Shown here: positions 31,924 to 46,030 of the stretch, one piece after another | How positions within the stretch are numbered: the stretch's first letter is position 1 | Layout of the letters: each line of letters begins with the position of its first letter | Assembly (NCBI GenBank): GCA_006176705.1 | Contig: QRFJ01004250.1 | Span: forward strand, 1 to 64,000 | DNA: 64,000 bases | Direction of reading: 5' to 3' | Origin: Cocos nucifera | Taxonomy: Eukaryota > Streptophyta > Magnoliopsida > Arecales > Arecaceae | Position numbers and translations under genes: made by a program | The notes under the pieces: generated by a model | Database searches by the model: none | The model's input: the letters and a program-made list of their open reading frames with translations, nothing else | What the model was told of the DNA's origin: nothing

Positions 31924-34470
31924 TGCAGGGTTTGTAGTGCTACTTTCGAAATTTTTTTCAAAAATAGTAAAAATACAATAGAAAAAATAATTAATCTAAC
32001 TAATTACCTATTGATCATATCAGAATATAAAACCCTACACTAAGGATCTAAACATAATATGCATGCATTCATATAGATCTGAAAAATAAAACTATGCAAC
32101 AAACTATTTACTACATCTATGTGTTCGGAACACAATATCTTTTCACGGATAGTTGATCACCATGATCTGATTATTGTTAAGGAGGTCCACTAATCATGAT
32201 GCAGCCATACAAATGTCTGGCCTCTATGGATCATCCACACGAGGTTCCTGATCTTGATTGGCTCCCTGCGAGTGCTAGCTCGACACCGGAGTCTTTCAGG
32301 GGCTGTTTTGATCGAACAACTTTGATCTTCATCTACGTGCTTCACAGATGCTCTAAGTTGCTAGTAGATATAGTAGAGAGGTAGAGGAGGTTCTTTCTAA
32401 AGATTCGTGGGTTTTGGATGCTCGTAGCTCATGCAATCTCTTCCTGAACCCTAGGTCAAATAGCTAGGACAACACTCTCACCCAAACTCTGTGCACTAAT
32501 TTCTCTGGAACTTTTCCTCAATTTTTTTTTTGAATTTTCTTCAAATAGAAGGAGACTCATGGACTGAGTATCTCTCTTTTTCTTTGATGTCACATGCCCC
32601 AAAAAATCTACTATTTAATTTTGTGCCAATTAGAGTCAAAACCGTGTGTGGAAAGATAAGGATAGGTTGGTTGTACATTTGAATTCAAATCCTATTTGAA
32701 TTCAAATGTCAACCAATTTGTTCCTATCCCCTTAGGGCATGGAAAGACTAGGTGTGGGCCCTTCTCAGAATAGAGAAAAGTTATGAGAAACTATTTCTCA
32801 TAGAGAAGAATGGGCGTAAGAAATTGGATGTGGTGCAAGATAAGAGGATAGGTGGTTGCCTATTCAAATTCAAACTCCATTTAAATTTGAATGGCAACCA
32901 ACCAGCCTTTATCCCTTTAGGACGTGGGATAGCTGGGTGTGTGTCCTCTATTCATCGTAAAACAATCACAAGAATCTCATTCTCATGTGGAACTAGGATG
33001 GCACAAACCTAGGTGGCATGAGGGAGAAGTAGACTAGTCAAACTAGTCTATACGGAACCTTATCCAATTGGACTAACTCAAACAACTTTGGCTAGGCCTA
33101 ATTAGATCAAATTAAATCCAACCAATTGAAGCTTAATTAAAATTAATTAAATTCTAATAAAATTAGAAATTGATCAACCCCAACCCCTGATCAAATCAGG
33201 GATCAAACCTCCTCGATGATTAGGTCATCTCATAACCTAATCAGATCAAATCCAACTGAATCCAGTTCAATTAGACTTAAACCAAAAATAATTACTTAAT
33301 CAAATTGAGTTAATTAGTAATCAAATCATTAACTAGACCTCTCATGAATACAGAGTCCATCGATATGAAATCCTGATCGAAGAGTCCCAGTCCAGTGGGA
33401 CTCTTGTCCGAAATGATCGAAACTTACGATCACAGAGTCTATACTCTTAATCAGAGAGTTTTAGACTAGTAGGACTCAGTGTCCTAATGCTATAGGATAT
33501 TTTGTTGAAGAGTCTCAATCCAGTGGGACTCTTGACCACAGCCAGCAGATCAGATAGAAACCTCTAGTGTGTGTGACTCTATAGGTTCGAACCTAAGTCG
33601 GTAGCATAGGAATCATTTTCTATACTAATTGATGCAACGATCTAGCAATGGTACCCAACATTCAAATAGGTCGAATAGTCGCAATCACAACATTCAGAAC
33701 CTATGCGAACATGGTTATCATATAATTCATCCCTATGACCTTTGTGTAATAGATGACTTAGGATTAGACTGTCAACGCTAGAAAATACATCCATGTCGTA
33801 TCTCAAAGCAATTAGTCCTGTGACTCCTCACTAAGACTACCCTAGCCAAGGCTTTGCTAAATTGAAACATAATTGAACATAGCTCCTAAAACCAGGAGTG
33901 GTCAATCTCATCTTGTTACACGCACTGACTCCTCAAGTACTTGACTGTGCCCAAATATCCTCCATCATTAGAAATTTAGGTAGTCTGGAACCAAAGTACA
34001 GTGAGTTGCTTGAAAGTCACTATAGGGATCTCAGGTCGAAGGGATACTTATACCCATGTTCCATCGGAGCTAATCTTAATAGGAGAAAAGCTCCAAAGTT
34101 ATTCACATTCATTGTAGATGTACCTATACATCTCACTTGCATGCCATACCAGTGTCTCAATACTCCTTGGTTACGAGGACAACCAACCTATATGGCACAT
34201 AATGATCTATACTCGATAAATATTGTCGTCCTAAGTAACAAAGTATCATTTGGTTGTGAACTATTTTAAGGACTAAATAACAAATCCTCCTTTGTTGAAT
34301 TTAGATAGTCCTAAGGACTTTATCACAACATAGGAGCTCATTAGAAGATAAAAAAATTATGATGAAAAATATCAAAATAATTTTTATTAATTCATAATTC
34401 ATATACAATTATAAAAGTATAGCTCAACCATCAACAGACTAATGATTGGCATTGGGACACATTTCCAACA
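31924..34470 (-). repeat. 3' LTR of copia element F
   Basis: On the minus strand it begins TGTTGGAAATGTGTCCC at 34470, just after the purine tract AAGTGAGAGAT, and ends ...CACTACAAACCCTGCA near 31924, about 2.55 kb. The outer border is inferred from the terminal CA and from the place where the antisense ORF stops; no second LTR is available to confirm it. The candidate target-site bases CAAAG are at 31919-31923. No real gene inside. Confidence 0.65.
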
Positions 34471-34484
34471 ATCTCTCACTTGGA

Positions 34485-36428
34485 CTAAAGCCAATCGGTA
34501 CAGTATCTAATACCTATCTTTGACTTAAACTTGTTGAACTTCTTTACCATAATAGTTTTAGTGAATGGGTCGGCCATGTTTTTCTTTCTATCAATCTTTT
34601 GAAGATCGATGTCACCTCGATCCAGATCTCTTGGACAAGATGGTAGGGGCACAGAATATGCTTCGTCTACTGGTGTGCCTTCGGTTTCTTTGCCTGAGCA
34701 ATGGCTCCAAAGTTGTTGCAATAGAGCAGAATTAGACCATCAAGGAAGGATACTACTTCGAGCTTGATGATGAATTTTTTCAGCCACACCATTTTTTTGG
34801 CAGCATCTAATGTAGTGATATACTTTGCCTCGCAAACTAAATCAACCATAGTGTGCTGCTTAGAACTCTTCTAGCAGATAGCCCCACCATTAAGGATGAA
34901 TATATATCTCGATACACTCTTGCTATTATCATGATCAGATTGAAAACTGGAGTTTGTGAACCTTACAAGTTTCAAGCCTGATTTACCATATACAAGCCAC
35001 TGGTCCTTAGTATTTCTTAAATACTTTAGGATGATTTTAACAACCTTCCAGTGGTTCTCTCTTAGATTAGATTGGTATCTATTCACTACCCCTAGTGAGT
35101 ATGCCACATTTGATCGTGTACATGTGATGGCGTACATGATAGAATCCACTACTGAAGTATATGATATTCTACTTATACGCTCACTTTCTAGAGGTGTTGT
35201 CGGATAATTCTTCTTTGAAAGAGAAATTTCATGGCCTATCGGAAGATAGCCTTTCTTGAAATTTTTCATGTTGAACCATTTCAGCATAGTATCAATGTAC
35301 GTAGATTGGGACAATCCAAGTAACCTTTTAGATCTATCTCTATAGATTCCTAGGATGTAGGAAGCTTCTTCCAGATCTTTTATGAAGAACTGTGATGACA
35401 GCCAGATCTTTATTCCTTAAAATGTAGGAACATAATTCCCAATTAAGAGAATGTCATCCACATACAATACTAGGAATACAATTGCTAGACCATTAGCCCA
35501 CTTGTATATACAGAGCTCCTCTTCGTTCTTAACGAAGCCATATGTTTTGATTATTTTATCAAATCATATATTCCAACTCCTAGATGCCTGCTTTAGTCCA
35601 TAAATGGACCTCTAAAGCCTACACACCTTAGACTCATCTATGGACATGAACTCTTAAGGCTATATTATATACACCTCTTCATCCAGCTCTCCATTCATGA
35701 AAGCTGTTTTCACATCCATCTACCAGATTTTATAGTCCAAACGGGCAGCTATGGCAAGCATAATCCGAATGGATTTGAGCATTGTCATAGAAGAGAACAT
35801 CTTATCATATTCAATACCATAATGTTGACAATATTCTTTGGCAACCAGATGGGCTTTATAGATCTCCACCTTTCTGTCTATGCTCCTTTTTGTTTTAAAG
35901 ATCCACTTACATCCTATAGATTTAACCTCTTTGGATGGGTCAACTAATGTCCATACGTCATTGATCTTCATGGACTCCATTTTGGATTTCATGGCCTCAA
36001 GCCATTTCTTAGAGTCTGGTCTCTGCATTGTATCCATGTAGATAATCGAATCTTCATCATTCTCATCAAGTTCGATGGGATCCCCATCTTGGATCAAAAA
36101 ATCATAGTATCTATCTGGTTGACGTGGTACTATACCAGATCACCTTAAGAGTGTATCTACAATGGGCTCTGGGTTTGATCTAATCAAATCTAGCTCAAGT
36201 TCAATAACTTGTGTCTATTTTTTCATCTGCCGAACTTCATCAAGTTTGATCTTAGAGGCATTAGTTCCTTCACCAAGAAACTTTTTTTTTCAAAAAGATT
36301 GTTTTAAGGCTGACAAATATTTTTTACTTATCAGCAAGATAGAAGTAATACCCTTTGATTTTTTTTGGGTAACCTATAAAACTATACTTATTAGACCTAG
36401 GTCCAAGCTTGTTTGTCATTAAACATTT
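34485..36428 (-). pseudogene. Copia element F: integrase end, RT, RNase H (5' part cut off by B)
   Basis: Read right to left: an integrase tail with KYSFIGYPKKIKGYYFYLADK (about 36400-36330) and FLKKKFLGEGTNASKI, then RT from ...KKWLEAMKSKMESMKINDVW (36000), SIGCKWIFKTKRSI and HLVAKEYCQHYGIEYDKMFS, the RT/RNase H connection with STYIDTMLKWFNMKNFKKGYL (35310), then RNase H (TNSSFQSDHDNSKSVSRYIF; EAKYITTLDAAKKMVWLKKF; ADPFTKTI) ending at 34485. Stops and shifts are common, for example before 35720. Gag, protease and the integrase core would lie on the far side of the nested elements. Confidence 0.8.
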
Positions 36429-38679
36429 TGAAGGAAAAATCCTGTTTCCTGGGTCAGATTCGTTCAGATCTGATTTGATCAAGAGAAATATGTCAAAAAC
36501 TTTTTTCTTAGATCTAAATCAAATCTGATACTTTTCAAATCTAATTTGATAAATCTAATAAAATAAAATAAAATAAATTAAATTAAATTAAATTAAATTT
36601 ATATCTTGTTCTTAGGTAATCTTATTATCCTGTGATGATCCTGCTGATTTTCTGAGGTTCTAGATGCAGCCATGCAATCGCCTGACCTCTATCGATATCC
36701 ACTCAGGTAGGATCTAGAGATCTTCTCCTTCTTAATCTTTTTTCCAAAGATCAAATCTGGTTCTAATCTTGAAGATCTTCAAAATAATTTTTGAAGATCC
36801 GATGTCGTCTCTTGCAGCAATGCTGCCTTCTTCCTTTCTTGTCGCCTTTCTCCTGCTTGGATCGCACCAAACTTGAGCCCAAAGCCTCTTAGGCATGGAG
36901 AGGAGAGAGGGGATTAGAGGTAGGCATGGAGGAGAGGAGAGAGGGCTATGTGGCATGGGCAAGGGGAGAGCCCTCTCAAATCTAGGTGCAGATAGGGTTT
37001 ATATAGATCCTGCTGTGCCATGCAGTGCCACATCATCCCGGCCAATCATGTCATTTCGTGCAATCGGATCTAAATCTGATTGGTGGGATGACATCACCAA
37101 ATCCAATCAGATGAGTGCCCCTCTCAAACATCCTTAGGTGGCACCAAGATTGGTCAAAGTAGAGTCTTTGGCGCCACCTTGTTTGATATCATGAAGCAAC
37201 CTGGAGTCCCATCTGTATAGGACTCCAGACGTCCCCTCCTTTCCTCTTTTTAGTAGGGGGACAAAAGATCAAATCTCTCTCCTATGGGTGCATGACACAT
37301 GGGCTGATGTCTAAGTGTCAAAGGTCAACGTTTGACCAAAGTTAAAAGATAAGAATTAGTAGGTGATGAAAAATGACAAGTATTGTCTCAAATTTATCTC
37401 ATAAATTAAGACAATCCTTTTCTAACCTGGACAAGCTCCAGTCAGACCAAGTAAAAGTACCTGAGTGAGGTCAAACATATTTGGCTCAGTCGAGATAACT
37501 TTTGATGATTGTTGAAGGAGAACATTAGACTCAATCATGTGCTAGCATGATTTCCTTAAACCTAATTGAATCTAATTCAAATCAATTGAACTGGGTTAGT
37601 CCAATTGATGATATCTAGATCCAAACCCTTATTTATTTGATCCAATTAGATTCAGTTCTGTATGGTAATAAGATATGTCACGATCTCTATCATCGACATC
37701 ATCAAAATACCTTCTAATGGATCAAAACTTTTTTGATTCAGACAACTAGAATGATCGATCATCCAAATCATTCTAATTGCTTTCAAAATCCACTAGTGAC
37801 ATTTAGCAATATATGGTGGAAACTTATCAGAACTGAAAATGAACCTCTCAATGCAATTACCTATGTGATTGAGTTCGTCTATCTTGAGTCCCGATTAGAT
37901 TAAGGTTAAGGTGAACTCGTCAAACCTTAATATCCATCATATGAATTAATCATTCTATTCAAATCCAATGTAAAAATTTTAATAGAAACTCTTTCTATTA
38001 TTTCACTCTGTCATGGCCATGGGCTTATGAATTTGATTCTCGTGATCATCATAGGGCTACTCCTCATCTACCGAGATAGATAGATTTTCTCTTGGTACAA
38101 TCCAATTCCTATAATGAACATGCTATAGCCAACATACATCTCAGGGTTCCGAATGGCTAGGAGACCGAGTCATGGTGTAGTCAAACTATAACACCCTAAT
38201 GGTGAACTGTTGATGCACCTCAGGTCAAAGAACTAGACACACCACTGCAGCTTCAAGATAGTCATCAACGAGAAGGTAGACTTACTAATGACTGCTCGAG
38301 GTGGTCACGCTCAGTGCCCTCATTCTCTAACGAGTACCTGTACTCTCGCTTTGGTGTCTCTACACCATAGACTCAAGATTCATCTACTATGAAGAAGCGA
38401 TTGTACACCAACCTTCTGGATTAATCACCATCCTCATGATGATCCTATGGTCAGGAGCATTTTATGAGTTAATAATGAAAATTCATGTCTTAAATTTTTA
38501 ACTCTTGAAAATAAGAATTATCATTGCCAATAACTCAAGGGATGTATCACAAACACTAAATATACATTATGATATAAAATAATCTATTTTATTATTTATA
38601 GTCAAAATTATAATTTTTCCCTTAGAAATGTATAACAAATGTCAGCCAATTTTGGCTTCTAGGGCACACCTATCTAACA
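36429..38679 (-). repeat. 3' LTR of copia element B
   Basis: On the minus strand it begins TGTTAGATAGGTGTGCCC at 38679 and ends CAGGATTTTTCCTTCA at 36429, 2251 bases. A TATA motif TATATAAACCC is near 36995 (minus). The W-box area at about 37312-37350 keeps only three cores. The five bases to the left are CATTT. Confidence 0.85.
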
Positions 38680-40494
38680 AACTTCCACTTGACCTAAAGC
38701 CAATTGGCTACTATTCTAAGTCCCATCTTCTTAAGGTGGGCTTTGATCTTCTACTGGCCCAACAATTTTGTAAGTGGGTCTGCCGCATTATCTACGGAGT
38801 CGACTCTCTTGATCTCGACGTAATCTTTTTCGAGGTAATCGCGGATGAGGTGATATCGTCGCTCGATGTACTTAAATTTTTGGTGAGACCTCGACTCCTT
38901 AGCTAGGGCTATGGCGCCATTGTTGTCGTAGTATAGAGGAATGGCATCTGATGAAATCACTCCAATCTCTATGGCAAACTTCTTATACTAGAATGCTTTC
39001 TTCGCACCTTCTGACGCAGCGATGTACTCTGCTTCCATGATAAGATCTACTATCACTGTCTGCTTGAAACTCTTCCAACTGACAGCACCATCATTACACA
39101 CAAACAGACTCCCAGATGTCAACTTTCGATCATCTACATCAGACATAAAATTCGAGTCTGTATACCCCTGGACTTGGAGTTCTCCATTACCAAAAACCAA
39201 CAACATATCCTTAGTTCTTCTCACGTACTTAAGGATACATTTCATAGAAGTCTAGTGTTCTTCACCTAGATTCGACTGATATCTGCTCGTGACCCTCACA
39301 ACATGAGCTATATCAGGTCGTGTACATAACATGGCATACATGAGGCTCCCTATTGCTGAAGCATAAGGGATCTTGCTCATGCATTCTATCTCCTCAGATG
39401 TGCTAGGGCACATCTTCTTGAAAAGATGAATGCCATATCTGAAGGGTACCAAACCCCTCTTGGAGTTTTTCATGCTAAACCTCTTTAGCACCTTTTTCTA
39501 TATACATCTTTTGTGAAAGTTCTAGCATCCTATTCGGTCTATCTATATAGACCTTAATTCCTAGAATAAAGGATGCTTCTCCTAGGTCTTTCATGGAGAA
39601 TTCTTTGGATAACCACATTTTAACATGAGAATATCATTCTCAATAAGGAGGATATCATCCACATACAATACGAGAAAGATAATAGCGCTCCCACTGACCT
39701 TTTTGAAGACACATTATTCTTCCTCATTCTTGATGAAATCAAATAATTTGATTACATCATTAAAATGAGTATTCTAGCTCCGAGATGCTTGCTTAAGTTC
39801 ATATATGAACCTTTGCAGCTTGCATACTTTATGATCAGCATCACTGGATGTGAAACCTAGCGGCTGTTCTATATAGATATCTTCCTCAAGGTATCCATTT
39901 AAGAACGTCATTTTCATGTCCATTTATCATATTTTATAATCAAAATAGGTTGCAATAGCAAGCAATATGTGGATGGATTTTAGCATAACTACTGGTGAAA
40001 AGGTATCCTAATAGTCAATGCCTTCACATTGACTATAACCTTTTGCCACTAATCTAGCTTTGAATGTCTCTACATTCCCATCTGCACCAATCTTTCTCTT
40101 ATAGATCCATTTACATCTAATAGGTACTATACCTTCTGGTGGATTGACCAAGGTCCAGACTTAGTTTGAGTGCATCGAGTCAATTTCTGACTTCATTGCC
40201 TCTAACCATTTCTTGGAGTCGATATTCGATATCACCTCATCATAGGTTTTGGGATCATCACTATGAATCCCATTACATACGAGGAATATTTTCTCTACTT
40301 TTTCTGAAATAGTACTTAAGTACCTCTCAGGGGGATGGAAATATTTTTCTGATCTATGAGGTGGAGGAGGTAGTGATTGAATTGGCTCAACTTGATTTGG
40401 TTCAATTTGGTCCTTAGCTCGTTGCTCTTGTGAGACTTTCTCCTCGAGCTTGACCTGCTTTCCAATGCTGCCATCTTGAATAAACTACTTTTCA
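38680..40494 (-). pseudogene. Element B RT-RNase H
   Basis: Downstream of the shared stop, with RT blocks broken by several shifts between 40300 and 39500. The YVDD motif is preserved (about 39670). The connection is intact at 39491-39252 (MLKRFSMKNSKRGLVPFRYG...MYAMLCTRPDIAHVV). RNase H runs as YTDSNFMSDVDDRKLTSGS, MEAEYIAASEGAKKAF and DNNGAIALAKESRSHQ, ending ADPLTKLLGQ. This copy still has the RNase H part that is deleted in A. Confidence 0.85.
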
Positions 40495-42634
40495 AGAAAG
40501 ATGGCAAGTCGACTCATAATCATATTGTGATCTTTTAAAAAGTAGAAATAATATTCTAATGACTCTTTAGGATATCCTATGAATCAAGCTCTAAAGGATC
40601 TATAGTCTAACTTATCTGCTTATTATCTTTTGACATGAGCCGGACAATCCCAAATTCTGAGATGACTTAGACTTGGTTTCTTACCATGCCATATCTCATA
40701 CGGTATGGTAGGAATGGTTTTAGAAGGAATCCTATTTCGTAAATATATTGCAGTTAATAGACTATGTCCCCAAAAAAAATTAGGAAGGTTTGTGAAGCTC
40801 ATCATGGATCGGACCATATCTAATAGGGTCCGATTCCTCCATTCTAAAATTTCATTGAGTTGAGGTATTCTAGATGGAGTCCATTGATAGATTATACCAT
40901 TTTGCTTGAGATAGTCAAGAAATTTCTGACTAAGGTATTCACCTCCTCGATCTGATTGAAGAACCTTAATAAATTTTCTAATTTGCTTTTCTAATTAATG
41001 TCTGAATTCCTCGAACTTTTCAAAAGCTTCAGACTTGTATCTCATAAGATATACATACCCATACCAAGATAAATCATCGATAAAGGTTATGAAGTAGATA
41101 AAGTTACCTCTAGTTGGCACATCAAATAGACCGCACACATTAGTATGTACTAGGGCAAGTAGATTCGTGGCCCTTTTCCCATGTCCTACAAAAGGGAGTT
41201 TAGTCATTTTGCCATGAAGACAAGATTCATAAATTGGATATGACTCAGAAGTCAATGAACTCAATAGCTTGATTTTTTTCAATTTGTTAACCCTATCTTC
41301 TGCTATATGACTTAGTCTTAGGTGCCATAGATACCTATCATTTGGACTATCCCTAGGTCGTTTTGCTCTTATGGCATTCACATTTTGCTCAAAATTAAAA
41401 ATAGATACATCAATATGTAACTGGTAAAGATCGTTAATAAGGAAACCACTTGCAATTTTATTAATTTCATAAAGAATGTTATAATGGTCCTTAAGAAAAC
41501 TAATTACATAGCCTTTTAGTGCTAAGCATGAAAAAAATATCAAATTCCTACTTGCTGTAAGCACATAATAACAGTCCTTTAATACTAAGTCTAAACCAGA
41601 TGGTAGTCAAAGAGAGTATATTTCCATGGCCACAACAGCAACCCTTGCTCCATTTCCAACATGAAGGATCATCTCACCATCCCTTAGCCTCCTGCTATCC
41701 TCAAGATTCTGCTTAGAAGTGCACAAATAAGCACTAGAACTAGAGTCAAGCATCCAACTGGATGTAGAAGAAATCGTAAGGTTAGACTCAATAATGAGCA
41801 TACCTTCAGAAGGATCTGCCTCCTTATTCTTCAAGATGGTCAGGTAAGTAGGGCAGTTTCGCTTCTAGTGATCGTCAGTATTGCAATGGAAATACTTTTC
41901 TTGGTCAGCAGCCTTCTTCTTCAGCTCTGCCTTCTTTTTCTTTTCTCCTTCCACCTTCTACTTTTTCATAGACTTCTTCTTCTTTCCAAAAAATTCTCTT
42001 GGAAGAAGTCTGTTCTATAGCAAGCACTGAGCCTTTAGAATCTTTCATGGAAAGCACAGTAGTAACCAGCATATTCATAAGCTCGGTCAGAAAATTTCGA
42101 AGTTTATGCATATGGTAGTTCAAGATGAACTGCCCATATGCATCAGTCAAAGATTGCAGAATTATATTATTCTGCAGATTTAAGTCCAACTTCACTTTGA
42201 GCTTCTCAAGCTCTTCCAAATCCTTGATCATCATTAGACAATGATCTTGGACTGACTGTCCATCATGCATTTTAGCCTTGAATAGACGTTTAGTGACTTG
42301 ATACTTGGCTGCACAACTCTGTTCACCAAACATCTCTTGTAGGTGAGCCAACATTTGGCGGGCAGTCCTGATATCTTCATGTTGGTGTTGAAGCTCATCA
42401 GATATCGAGTCTAACATATAGTATCTGGCCTTATTATCTTCGTCCATCCACTTATCAAGAGACGCTTTCTATTCAGTGGATGGACGAGCTGTATGGTGGG
42501 GGGTCTTGGTCCAATATATGAGTTAACTTCTCGAAACCCAAAATAATTTTGAAGTTTCAGAGCCAATTCTTGTAATTGGATCCGGTCAGTCTATAGGTGT
42601 CCAGGATTTGTGCTAGTGGGTTGGAGGCAGACAT
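40495..42634 (-). pseudogene. Element B gag-protease-integrase
   Basis: Starts at ATG 42634 (MSAS). Gag is readable at 42447-41905 (RQMLAHLQEMFGEQS, MIKDLEELEKL, MNYHMHKL-like region). The protease site reads LDSSSSAYLC (about 41750), with DSG changed to DSS. Integrase zinc domain and core lie at 41564-40995 (YLWHLRLSHIAEDRVNKL; LVHTNVCGLFDV, where the first catalytic Asp is Asn; DDLSWYGYVYLM), and 40817-40623 holds the end. The frame closes with FLEK and TAG at 40497-40495. Confidence 0.85.
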
Positions 42635-43484
42635 TTTCCTATAGAGAGTCAAAGTTTCTAGTTAGATATTGTAATTAAGACTTGACCAATTTGTTTAGAG
42701 ATTTTATTTTTCTTAAATAAATTAGCTTCCATTATTTTCTTGAATCCCTACACTCACTCTGTAGAGATGCAAAAATCTCCATGATTAATGATTTCTAGTG
42801 GGTGGTGCGATCTCACCAACTAACTCATCACCTCACTTAACAGTTATTGGTGATGGGTTAGTCAATGGGTGAACAACTCTTGTTCAATAATTCTCTAATC
42901 ATGATGCACCCAAACTTGGTCTTTAATTCATGAATCTCACCATGTCCAGAATATTGATCTACTCCTTAGTTAAGTCAAATCCATCATTTGCATGGATTAG
43001 ATTTCTAATTGGATCTCTAACCGTATCCAAAATATTAAGCCCAATCCATCCTCCAGCCCGTAGCATCCAATGCCTAATAGATATGGTTGCATCTTTTTGG
43101 TGTAACTAAACCACTATAACCAACTAAGAATAATCAACCCTGGGAAGGGCCCGCACATCTACAATGGTGGAAGACCGTAGACTTAAAATTTTCTTAGGAT
43201 GATTTTATTTAGGTCTCATTAAACTAGATTTACAATAGCCATAACAATTATGACTAACCTAGTGGCATGGGTTGGCTTGGATTGTTAACCATCTTAGATC
43301 AAGATTGGGTCTACAACTAGTCATGCATCTTGTACAACTTGGATCTAAATTATTTAATTTTTAATTTTTTTAATTTTAGATCTAATCACATCTCATATGA
43401 TATTTAAAATTATCTAATTATTAGATTAAAAATAAATTAAAATTAGATCTAAATTATTTATGGGAACCTGGCTTTGATACCAAT
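42635..43484 (-). other. Leader of element B with a deletion of about 1 kb
   Basis: Only 850 bases against about 1875 in A and C. Near 43313 the sequence jumps from the part that matches C at about 50660 to the part that matches C at about 51710. The conserved two-armed hairpin falls in the missing segment. Confidence 0.65.
43471..43482 (-). promoter_or_regulatory. Primer binding site of element B, one mismatch
   Basis: GCTTTGATACCA on the plus strand, i.e. TGGTATCAAAGC, against the usual TGGTATCAGAGC. It is next to the LTR start at 43485. Confidence 0.7.
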
Positions 43485-43747
43485 TGAAGAAAAAATTTTA
43501 TTTTCTAGATCAGATTCATTCAGATCTGATTTGATCAAGAAAAATATTTTAAATTTTTTTTACTTAGATCTAAATCAGATCTGATACTTTTCAGATTTGA
43601 TTTGATGAATCTAATAAAATAAAATAAAATAAATTTAATTTAATTTAATTTATACCTTATTTTTGGATAATCTTATTACTTTGTGATGATCTTGCTGATT
43701 TTCTGAGGTTCTGGATGCAGCCACATAATCACCTGGCCTCTACTGGT
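43485..43747 (-). repeat. 5' LTR of element B, 263-bp stump
   Basis: Starts TGAAGAAAAAATTTTATTTTC (plus strand) and matches the internal-side end of the family LTR as far as the block GGCCTCTACTGG, where a second LTR (element C) begins at 43748. Confidence 0.8.
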
Positions 43748-46030
43748 TGAAGGAGAAATCTTGTTTCTTCGATCAGATTAGTTTAGATCTAATTGGATCA
43801 AGAGAGATATTTCAAAAATTTTTCTTTTCAATCTAGATCAGATCTGAGATATTTTAGATCTAATTTTATGGATCTAACAAAATAAAATAAAAATAAATTA
43901 AATCTAATTTAATTTTATATCTTTTATTGGATAATCAGATGATCCTATGATGATCCTACTGATTGTCTGAGGTTCTGGATCTAGCCATGCAAGTGCCTGG
44001 CCTCTATCGATATCCACTCAGACTGGATCTGAAGATCTTTTTCTTCTTTATCACCTCTCCAAATATCAGATCTAGATCTAATTTGGAGGATCTTCAAAAT
44101 TTCTTTTGAAGAACTAAAATCATCTCTTGCAGCAATGCTGCCTTCTTCCTTTCTCGTCACCTTTCTCTTGCCTGGATCGCACCAAACTGGATCCCAAATC
44201 TCCTTGGGCATGGAGAGGAGAGAGAGAGCCAAAAGATGGCATGGAGGAGGGAGAGGGGCAGCCTTGTGGTGTTGGCTATTAGAGATTCTCTTCTAGGCTT
44301 GGTGCAGACAGGTTTTTATAGACCCTGCTGCACCATGCTGTGCCACATCATCTCGGCCAATCACGTTGCTATGTGCAATCAGATCTAAATCTGATTGATG
44401 GGATGACATCACTTGATCCAATCAGATGAGAGCTCCTCAAATCATCCTTAGGTGGCACCAAGATTGGTCAAAGCTGAGTCTTAGGTGCCTACCTAAGTTG
44501 ATTCCGAGAAGCTACCTAGAGTCCCATCTATATAGGACTCTAGAAGTCCCTATCCATGGGCGCATGCCTCCCTTGGCATGCGCCCCCTCCTTTTTAATTT
44601 TTATCAAGGGGATAAGCCTCTATCTACTCTCTTATAGGTGCATGACACATGGGCAGAAGTCTAAGTATCAAAGGTCAATGTTTGACCAAAGTTAAAAGAC
44701 AAGAATTAGCAGGTGATGAAAAATGGTAGGTGTTGTCTCAAATTTATCTCATGAATTAAGACAATCCTTTTTTGACCTGGACAAGCTTCAGTCAGATCAG
44801 GTAATAGTACCTGACTGAGTATAAACATATTTGGCTCAGTCGAGATAACTTTTAAAGATAGTAGAAGAAGAACATTAGGCTCAATCGTGTGCTAGCATAA
44901 TTTTCTTAAACCTAATTGAATCTAATTCAAATCAATTAAACTGGGTTAGTCCAATTGATGATATCCATATCCAAATTCTTGTTTGTGTGATCCAGTTAGG
45001 TTCAGTTCTGTATGGTAATGGGATATGTCGCGATCTCTATCATTGACATCATCGAAACACCTTTTGATGGATCAGAACTTTTTTGGTTCAGACAACTAGA
45101 ATGATCGATCATCTAAATTATTCTAATTGCTCCCAAAATCCATCAGTGAAACCTAGCAGTATATGCTGGTAATCCATCAAAACTAAAAATGAACTTCTCG
45201 GTGCAGCTATCTGTGTGATTAAGTTCTTCTATCTTGAGCTCCGATCAGATTAGGGTTAAGGTTAACTCATCAAACCCTAATTTCTATCATATGATTTAAT
45301 CATTCGATTTAAGTCCAATGTGAAAACTTTAATAGAAACTATTTTTATTATTTCACTCTGCTATGGCCATGGGCTTATGGACTTGATTCTCATGATCATC
45401 ATAGGACTGCTCCTCATCTACCGAGATAGATAGATTCCCTCTTGGTGCAATCCAATTCCTACAATGAACATGCTATAGCCAACATACACCTTAGAATTCC
45501 GAATGGCTAGAAGACCGAGTCATGGTGTAGTCAAAATATAACATCCTCAAGGTGAACTGTTGATGCACCTCAGGTCAAAGAACCAAACACACCACTACAG
45601 CTTCGAGTCAGTCATCGACGAGAAGGTAGACTTCCTTATGATTGCTCGAGATGGTCATGCTCAATGCTCTCGTTCTCTAATGAGTACCTATACTCTTGCT
45701 TCGGTATCTCTACACTGTAGACTCAAGACTCATCTACTATAAAGAAGCGATCATACACCAATCTTTCAGATCAATCACCATCCTCATGATGATCTTACGG
45801 TCAGAAGCATTTTATGAGTTAATAATAAAAATTCTTGTCTTAAATTTTCAACTCTAGAAAATAAGAATTATCATTACCATTAACTCAAGGGATGAATCAT
45901 AGACACTAAATACATATTTATGATAGAAAATAATCCATTTTATTATTTATAGTCAAAATTATAATTTTGCTCCTAGAAGTGTATTAGAAGTGTCAATCAA
46001 TTTTGGCTTCTAGGGCACACATATCTAACA
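43748..46030 (-). repeat. 3' LTR of copia element C
   Basis: 2283 bases; on the minus strand it begins TGTTAGATATGTGTGCCC at 46030 and ends TTTCTCCTTCA at 43748. A TATA-like TCTATAAAAACC is near 44318 (minus). The purine tract AAGAGGGAGTT adjoins on the internal side. Confidence 0.85.

Larger units (their letters stand above)
36429..43747 (-). mobile_element. Copia element B (A family), 5' LTR broken by C
   Basis: Minus-strand copy with 3' LTR 36429-38679, RNase H-RT 38700-40494, integrase-protease-gag 40495-42634, shortened leader 42635-43484, primer site 43471-43482 and the first 263 bases of the 5' LTR (internal side) at 43485-43747. It lies inside the coding region of element F. Its protein is clearly more diverged than those of A and D. 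Confidence 0.85.

Noticed and set aside
33898..34269. Plus-strand ORF of 123 residues
   Set aside because: It lies in the LTR of element F, has no recognisable domain and no context; taken as chance.
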